Below, piece by piece: positions 57,497-64,000 of a stretch of 64,000 bases of DNA. The notes under the pieces are model-generated. The model did not search any database. It was given only the letters and a program-made list of their open reading frames with translations, and was not told the DNA's origin. The stretch comes from Sipunculus nudus (taxonomy: Eukaryota; Annelida; Sipuncula; Golfingiida; Sipunculidae): assembly GCA_026874595.1 (NCBI GenBank), contig CM049306.1:33434019-33498018 (forward strand), written 5' to 3'. Position 1 is the first letter of the stretch. Each line of letters begins with the position of its first letter. Position numbers and translations under genes: made by a program.

Positions 57497-57655
57497 TGTT
57501 CCAGTAATCTAGAGACGAGTTAAACAGACCAAACAGCAAACATCCATACGTAGGTATAATATACATCTAAGGTGAACCTAACGTACCTTTACTAATACAG
57601 TTTTGTTCCAGTAATCTACAGGCTAACAGACCAAACAACAAACATCATTAACCTC
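57497..57655 (+). repeat. diverged tandem duplication, period 107 bp
   Basis: TGTTCCAGTAATCTA and ACAGACCAAACA.CAAACATC occur at 57497 and again at 57604, in the same order. Confidence 0.6.
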
Positions 57656-57659
57656 ATTA

Positions 57660-58595
57660 AGGAATATAATTATTTATTTTATTATGGAAAATATGATATT
57701 TTTGAAAATCAAAGTTACCCAACTGATTATTATGATGTTGCTTATTATAAATAATACTTCTACAATTACAGTTTTTATTTTCTCTATTATCAATGATATC
57801 ATACAATCAGGATGATGTAGGTTATATTCAGGTTATAAAATCATTATTTTTGAAACAGATCGAAGGCTGGCAAGATAGTGATTCCTATTAATAGAACCAA
57901 TAATTAAAACAGATGACATTTTAATGAATGTTGTCTTCAACACATCCTCTGGTTTTTCCCCGGCAGTAACCCGCGCCCGGGGGGATCCGTCTAAAACAGG
58001 TACGTGTGTATATCCATCACCACGCAACGACCTGCCGAGACACGGCACCACGGCGCGGCTTGTTGCGGCTCCTCTTGTCCTATTAAGGAAAGTCTGTTTT
58101 ATTTCATGTAAGATTGATCGAGTGCCGCATTGTCACGCCAGAAAACGATCATCTCGCAGGGAGGCGTCTTTAAAAGTAGGGTCTCGTGACCAATTTTTAC
58201 AATTATTGGTTACAGAGACAACACTTGCACACGACACTGCTAATGATCGCTTGATGGATGGGGCTCAATATTTTCTTTCTTAAAAACATGATTTTAAATT
58301 TTATTTTTTTGAGATTTTATAAATATTAAATATTGACCCTTTACACTTATTGAAAAAAGACCGACACACAAATACATATGTACATACAGATGGATACGGA
58401 CATATATACATTAACACGTAAATAAACGCACATGGACAAGAATGTATACATAAGCGCACACGTGTATATGCAGTTGTTGTGTCGAATATAGACCGAAAGA
58501 CAATTTATCTGGGGTATGAGCTCATCTGAGATCGAGATCAGCGGGCCTTACTTGGAATGAATTAGCCAAAGTATGGGGAAACTGATGTTTGCAGT
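57660..58595. other. intergenic with a small GC-rich island
   Basis: Sequence from 57955 to 58090 is clearly more GC-rich than its surroundings. A 119-codon plus frame (57924-58283) spans it without a recognisable domain. It may be a fragment of an old element or exon; no firm call. Confidence 0.3.
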
Positions 58596-58599
58596 TGCC

Positions 58600-58690
58600 A
58601 AGAGATCACCGGAAATCCCCAATCGGAAGCCCACAACTGAGCGATAATGGGGAAACGGCTATGGAGGGTACGTCCTTGGATTTTGTGTTA
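58600..58690 (-). repeat. repeat shared in inverse with 36560-36640
   Basis: GAGCGATAATGG, then CGGCTATGG and GTAC, matches the reverse complement of the sequence before the Helitron-like end at 36675. Confidence 0.45.
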
Positions 58691-58798
58691 AGATAAAATT
58701 AAACATCGTATGCAGATCTGTGATCTATGATTATTATAATAATGTACCCAGCAACCAGTCTTTGTTACTCAGCCATATCAAACACTGGCCTGAGAGGA

Positions 58799-58880
58799 CA
58801 AAAAAAAAAAGAAAAAAAAGCTTGTAATCGACTTTTTTTACCCAAATATTAATGTAAAACTAACCTAAAAAAAGTACGTG

Positions 58881-58914
<34 letters not shown>

Positions 58915-59074
58915 ATAATCTATGTAATACATAACAATGTTCAATACCTCACAGTGTAAGTGCAGGGGAGCATTAATAATGTTAGTTTTACAACATGATA
59001 TTGTACTTCAGAACTGTCCTCACGAAACAGTTCTGTATACAATATTATAAAGAAAAACTAACTGTATATGATAC

Positions 59075-59113
<39 letters not shown>

Positions 59114-59126
59114 GATATATATATAC
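58799..59126. repeat. poly-A patch and two (AT)n microsatellites
   Basis: An A-rich run at 58799-58820, (AT)n at 58883-58912, and (AT)n at 59077-59126 with an ACG interruption. Confidence 0.9.
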
Positions 59127-59339
59127 GTGTGTAAACTCATATGCTTTAAAGGAAATAAAAAAAAACATATGCTTTAATTAAGCTTTAAAAAATCGAGTCT
59201 TTTCATGTTCATTTGAATGTCTGGAAATATTTATTTCAGGTAAACAAATTTAAAAAAACCTCAGTGTGACAGAAATTTTATGATTATGAAACAACACGAC
59301 CGCAGGTAACACAACCATGTTAATATGTATGTTTTATAT

Positions 59340-59439
59340 GTGTTTAAGCATGTTATTTGTTCAATGTTCAATTGCATTTATTTATATTTGTACCATGGGC
59401 CATAAGGTCTTTTCCAACAATAAAGTCATCTTCTTCTTA
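59340..59439 (+). mobile_element. LINE 3' end with (CTT)n tail (candidate)
   Basis: TTATATTTGTACCATGGGCC, then AAGGTCTTTTCCAACAATAAAG, then TCTTCTTCTT. A GGGCC..AAGG block, AATAAA-like signal and short tandem tail are how many CR1/L2-type LINEs end (family knowledge). No coding part remains upstream that I can recognise. Confidence 0.35.
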
Positions 59440-60563
59440 TATTCATATGCATGTACATGTATGTGGGTGTATATATAATTAAGGCAGCAGACGTCTTTGC
59501 TCCGGCTTCCTCAAGTGTACATACTTAACAACATGAGCACTTACATATACAAATATACATAAAAGTAAGTAAATAATTCATAAGGGCAGTGTATAGGTGA
59601 GTAAAATAATGTAGTAAGTGAGCATTTCGCAGGAAAGCAAACATCACAATATGTATCATACAATACATAAAATGTATATCAACTTCATCGAGTCTTTATA
59701 ACGACAGGTATGATGTATTATATAGAGGTTGGCGCTGGCCTAGGAAAAGGACACTAAAGGAGAGGTCATGTAAATCAACCTACACAGCACAAACATGGAC
59801 TAGATATTCTCAGAAATAAAGTATCATTTGCATTATGGAACATGATAAGAGGGGTTAATGTATTCACAACAAACGGTGTCACTGCAGTGCGAGAGCACTT
59901 GTATTCAACACGGAGCTAGGCGCCAAGTTTCGTAAATAGACTCTGTCTCGCCTTGTCAGTGGGAATGAATTTATAATTACGTAGAGATCGCATATCTCGA
60001 CCAACGCCGAAACTTAAAAAAAAAAAAAAAAAACTAGCGGTATACTGTGAATTCTGGGTAGCTTGTACGTCAGCTTCCAACTCATCCCGGAGCGTTGCCT
60101 TCCAAACGAATACACGGATATATGGTCCAATTCTGACACATCCCTGCACATCGATTCCTCGCTAAATGTTCTAAAAAACTTTGCGTATGCAAATAAATGT
60201 ATAGTAACAGTTCACGTCCACTGGCAATTTCTTACTTGCAGGTTCTCTCAAATATCCTGAATAGAATTTAGATAAGAAAAGTGAAAGATAGAAAATGAAC
60301 AGTCTGTGCCATCATAACCACTGCGATGGACCGATTACTTTGCTACCATGATGGATAATCTTCCATTTTCGGAATAAAACAATATCAGGAAATCAGCGGG
60401 GGAGGACAGGCGAATCTCTGGATAATGGATTATTATTTTGAAAATAGATAAGATAAAACTGATGAAATAAAATTACAGGATGGAGGACGTGGAACTGATG
60501 CTGAGCATCTATGAATGGAGTCACTGAAGCAGCAAAAATGTCAAAGGATGGACAGAAGGCGTG
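59440..60563. other. intergenic, A18 tract
   Basis: A run of 18 A at 60016-60033 could be a retroposon tail, but no flanking duplication was found. No gene recognised. Confidence 0.4.
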
Positions 60564-60772
60564 CAGGGGCGGATTCAGAGGGGATGTAGGTTGGGCGCCC
60601 CCTTCTTTTTCGATAAAAAGTCTATAAAAATAGAATGATACACGATCAAAAGCAAACAAAAAACATGACATTTCGTACCGCGTTCTTACAAACGCTCCCG
60701 GCATAATTGTTTACCTGTGCAATGATGATGAGGTCCCTCTTTTTTATGAAAAAGATCCTGTGTCCACCCCTG
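60564..60772. mobile_element. hAT-like MITE, 209 bp
   Basis: The left end CAGGGGCGGATTCAG and the reverse-complemented right end CAGGGGTGGACACAG match at 12 of 15 positions. The 8-bp flanks (AAGGCGTG and GAAATCTG) are not alike, so the duplication has decayed or an end is misjudged. No coding capacity. Confidence 0.5.
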
Positions 60773-61062
60773 GAAATCTGTATATGTCGCATTTCTTCTT
60801 GAAATCAATTAACTCCGTTAAAAGGATTCTGCTTCAAAAGCCTTTTTATTTGGTCAAAAACGTTATGCCACAATGTTATAAATATTCGAATCTTGCATAA
60901 AGGGAATAACTCTTGGAAAAAAATACTGGTGTGCATCATTTGGAGAGCAGTGAAATGTCTTAGATACTATTTATAACGATACGGGCAATGCAAAGCTATA
61001 AAACTTTGTTCGCTGTGCGTCACACGACGAATTCAATGTCCCAGGTTACCTTTTGTCAACCG

Positions 61063-61063
<1 letters not shown>
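60773..61063. other. intergenic, no gene recognised
   Basis: Nothing supported in this stretch. Confidence 0.4.

Positions 61064-61094
<31 letters not shown>
61064..61094. repeat. (CT)n microsatellite
   Basis: About 15 uninterrupted CT units. Confidence 0.95.
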
Positions 61095-61097
<3 letters not shown>

Positions 61098-63459
61098 GCT
61101 TTCCTAAATTATAACGGCCAATTTAACTTTGCTTCCATTGAAAGTGGAAACATTCAACGCAAAGGCTTCACCAAAATATATATTATTTGAGCAGCGATAT
61201 GTAGGTATTGCTTTAGGAGAACTGCAGACAAAATGGAACCGACAAGTTACTCAACTTTTTACTACTAAATGTTGTTTTCATGCAAATAATATCATCATCT
61301 TATAAGTTAGGACTGGTGATGCCGGTTGCTGACTGAAAAATCTGGTAATAAGGGCATTATCTGCAGCAAGTAACAGTCGGTGCTTTAAAAATACATGCGC
61401 TGATGACATCCCAGCGCATGGGCTGGTCAAACTAAAATTTTCATCTTACTTGAAAGAATAATTAAAGAATTATAAGTTAATATATAAGAAATTTTCACCT
61501 GCAGGTCAGTGATTCACATTTGACCTTCCACTGATTTATTAACGCAAAATACCACTTAAATAGAGATATTTTTGTTCTTGTCAGTCCTAATTATTTCTGC
61601 TAAATTAACTCCCAAATCTAAACACTTTTTTATCTTTTTTCCGTAAAATGTCCTTCCTTCATGCATGCTGTTCTGTCTCCTCAGATGGTTTTGTGGATTC
61701 TTACCAAAGGAAGTGCAATTTAAAATTACGGCGCAGATGGCTTTAAATGTGATAAATGTGATTGGCTGGCAAAACATTGACGCACAGTGTGTCTGACAGT
61801 AATGCAGGTATCTTATAACCAACGTTTTTGAGTTGTTGAAGGCTCTCAAATGCGAGTCGAATTACAATACGGCAATTATATTTAACTTGTATAATAAGTC
61901 ACATAAACGTTCGATGTATGATGACGACAGATAAAAGCATGGTATACGACTTAAAATATACTACAATTCACCGTGCGAATAACTATTTAACTTGTAAGGG
62001 GTTAGTGTTTACATTATTTTGATTACTTAATTCTGATTTCTCAGTTTACTATATTAAACTTGACTTCACATTTTTATGGGCCTCTCGCTGGGTATTATGG
62101 TGCAATAAATCTGTATCTCAAGTGCTATTCAAGATCACGTTACATTCGTAAAACCATACCATTTACCCACCGCTACACTCAGCACGCTCAGCATACATTC
62201 AGCAAACCATTAATTCAAACGCACTTCACGTACCCACTTATTGCATCTGCCGCCTTAGCCTTAGCGGAATATCTAGTAAGCAGGCATGTTTAAAAATGTT
62301 GGAAAATTATTTCCTATCTCCAACACTGAAAAGGACAGGTTTCGTCAAATGTGGAGGAAACATTTGTACAAATTTCTTTGGCCCAGAATGGAAACCCCCG
62401 CTCCAATGCTCTACATTCAAACAAATCTCCCAGTAACTCCTAATACCTGGTAATGTATATGACGTCACTGGGCTGCATCCGTCCTAAGGCGTGCACAATA
62501 TACGTATCTAGTTAATATTTACGAATGAAACAGAGGACTGATGAATATCAAACAGTTTGACTCTTTCTGGAAAGAAAAACATAAATATTGATATGTCGTT
62601 GTAAACTAAGTCTTAGCCTTCATAACCAGACTTTATTTACCAAAGTAATTTCAGCACAAGTTGTAACTTGTAACTTCAGTAGCGCGCTTCCGCCAAGTTA
62701 AGCCTACTGGACCCGCCCCTTTGTCCCGATTGCAAGAAATTGAATGCGATCGTCACTGGCCATGTCACATCCCTGCACAAAGTGAATTTTGACACAGTGC
62801 TTTTTGTCTTATTTTGCCGACAAACAAACATAGGTTGCAACATAACCTAAAAGGGTTCCGTGAGTCTGTGTGTTGTACAAGTTATGCAATGTCATGTGGT
62901 GTGCTTTGTGTTTTGGGGCTGGGGATATTTCGCGCATGAGAATACTGAATATATATTGTAGCTCGAGGGCCTTTCCTTTCCCCAAGAGGAAACAATGTTT
63001 CAGTAACTTACTTTGTATTTAAATCAGTTTAATGACCCTCCCCTCATTACAGGTTAACTAATCATTAAACATGATAATAAACAAAGCAGCTGCTGTAGAT
63101 TGGCCTAATAATGCTTGGAGTAATAACTGAATACACGAGTCCGTAATCAGGGCTCGAGTATTCTTGTAGATCTGCACATCCAGATGTTTAAAGGTGCCCA
63201 TTCACATACCTTTTGAAAAGGAATTTATGTCATTTCTGGCTTCCCCTGTGTAAATATTAATGATCTAAGGGTAATTCTGGTTATGTAGAGTTATCATAAC
63301 GCCTCCATGAAGGATGTATGGACTTGTGTATTAACAACGTGTTTGTAAACACAGCGATGTTGATAAACGAGAAAAGCATATAACCTTAGGTGGTAGGTTG
63401 CATATATGCGGAGGCAGAAAGGTCACATGTAGCAAAACCCCCATTTGCAAAGCTCTGTC
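61095..63459. other. intergenic, no gene recognised
   Basis: Frames up to 97 codons with no recognisable domain; no transposon ends identified. Confidence 0.4.
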
Positions 63460-63620
63460 TTAACCCCCGCATATCATAAACAGTTTAATATAAACAAAAC
63501 AAGCAGCCTGTGTGCCGTGATATCCACGTTTTTTTTTTGCCTATTTTTATAAAAGCTCCACAGGATAACCTTTAGTAGTTTATATAGAGGTCAGATGGGT
63601 GACTGGGCCCCATTAAGCAT
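63460..63620. repeat. dispersed repeat family R1, copy 3 (diverged)
   Basis: CATAAACAG, ATATAAACAAA, CAAGCAGCCTGTG and GTGATATCCACG followed by TTTTTATAAAAGC and TATATAGAGGTCAGATGG parallels 3900-4160, with rearrangement of the GTGGATA block. Confidence 0.35.
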
Positions 63621-63708
63621 TCATCATACATGCTATGTGTTATTAATATTATGTTTTAGAATTAAGCTTTTTATGGCTTTTCATCCAAGACCCTCGAGTC
63701 CAGTTCCG

Positions 63709-64000
63709 AGAACTTAAAATATGGACTCGAGTGTATCGCTGCTAAGAATAATCTACACAGTCCCCTGCGATCTCAAAATCTCTCTCGTCACACACTGCCC
63801 ACTTTAGACCGTAAACAAAAGAGAAAATGAATGACCAGCCATTGACTAGCACTTAAAAAATGGACTCGAGTGTATCGCTGCTAAGAATAATCTACACAGT
63901 CCCCTGCGATCTCAAAATCTCTCTCGTCACACACCGCCCACTTTAGACCGTAAACAAAAGAGAAAATGAATGACCAGCCATTGACTAGCACTTAAAAAAT
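63709..64000 (+). repeat. satellite array, 139-bp unit, continues past window end
   Basis: A unit starting ATGGACTCGAGTG at 63721 is repeated at 63860, with one substitution (CACTGCCC versus CACCGCCC). The window stops as a third unit begins (AT at 63999-64000). A short partial lead-in (ACTTAAAAT) precedes the first unit. Near identity implies recent amplification or active homogenisation. Confidence 0.9.

Noticed and set aside
57924-58283. 119-codon frame across a GC-rich island
   Set aside because: No recognisable domain and no splice context strong enough to call an exon.
60016-60033. Poly(A) of 18 as a retroposon tail
   Set aside because: No flanking target duplication and no recognisable element body upstream.

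Overview
This is animal nuclear DNA, most likely from a mollusc and probably a bivalve. The evidence is AT-rich, gene-poor sequence crowded with (AT)n, (CT)n and poly-G tracts. It also holds many small transposons and tRNA-derived SINEs of the kinds common in lophotrochozoans, and one intact intronless D1-like dopamine receptor closest in memory to invertebrate D1 receptors. There are no bacterial operons, rRNA genes, true tRNA genes or CRISPR arrays. The species call is inference; I had no database.

The only convincing protein-coding gene is the receptor at 43083-44276 (+), 397 codons. It has an in-frame stop just upstream of its start, all the expected class A amine-receptor residues and a C-terminal PDZ-ligand sequence. 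It sits in a slightly more GC-rich stretch (about 39.7-45.5 kb). A decayed tandem repeat of roughly 22 bp, built on GTGACTC, starts immediately after its stop codon.

Nearly everything else that can be explained is mobile DNA. 0-10 kb: a pogo-like MITE with TA duplication (966-1126), a 778-bp solo LTR with 4-bp duplication (1881-2658), a 5'-truncated LINE with 15-bp duplication (5837-6207, minus), and a 1.8-kb foldback-type element whose arms are themselves tandem repeats (6627-8437). 10-30 kb: Helitron-like 3' ends, a 0.1-kb retroposon footprint with 13-bp duplication (22550-22685), GACTCG-rich islands, the first two copies of a 250-bp dispersed repeat, and a dimeric tandem repeat of about 270 bp (29510-30345). 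30-40 kb: a 1.8-kb 5'-truncated L1/Tx1-like LINE with 13-bp duplication and poly(A) (32407-34241), then three tRNA-derived SINE heads. 45-64 kb: two SINE copies, a third copy of the 250-bp repeat, hAT-like and Harbinger-like MITEs, a CTT-tailed LINE end, and the first two units of a 139-bp satellite that runs off the right edge.

Compound microsatellites recur in a fixed order, (CT)n then (AT)n, at several loci and once inverted. Several long stretches (for example 13.9-18.8 kb and 52.1-55.2 kb) show nothing I can support. The genes do not form a pathway: one receptor gene stands in a transposon-rich intergenic landscape.
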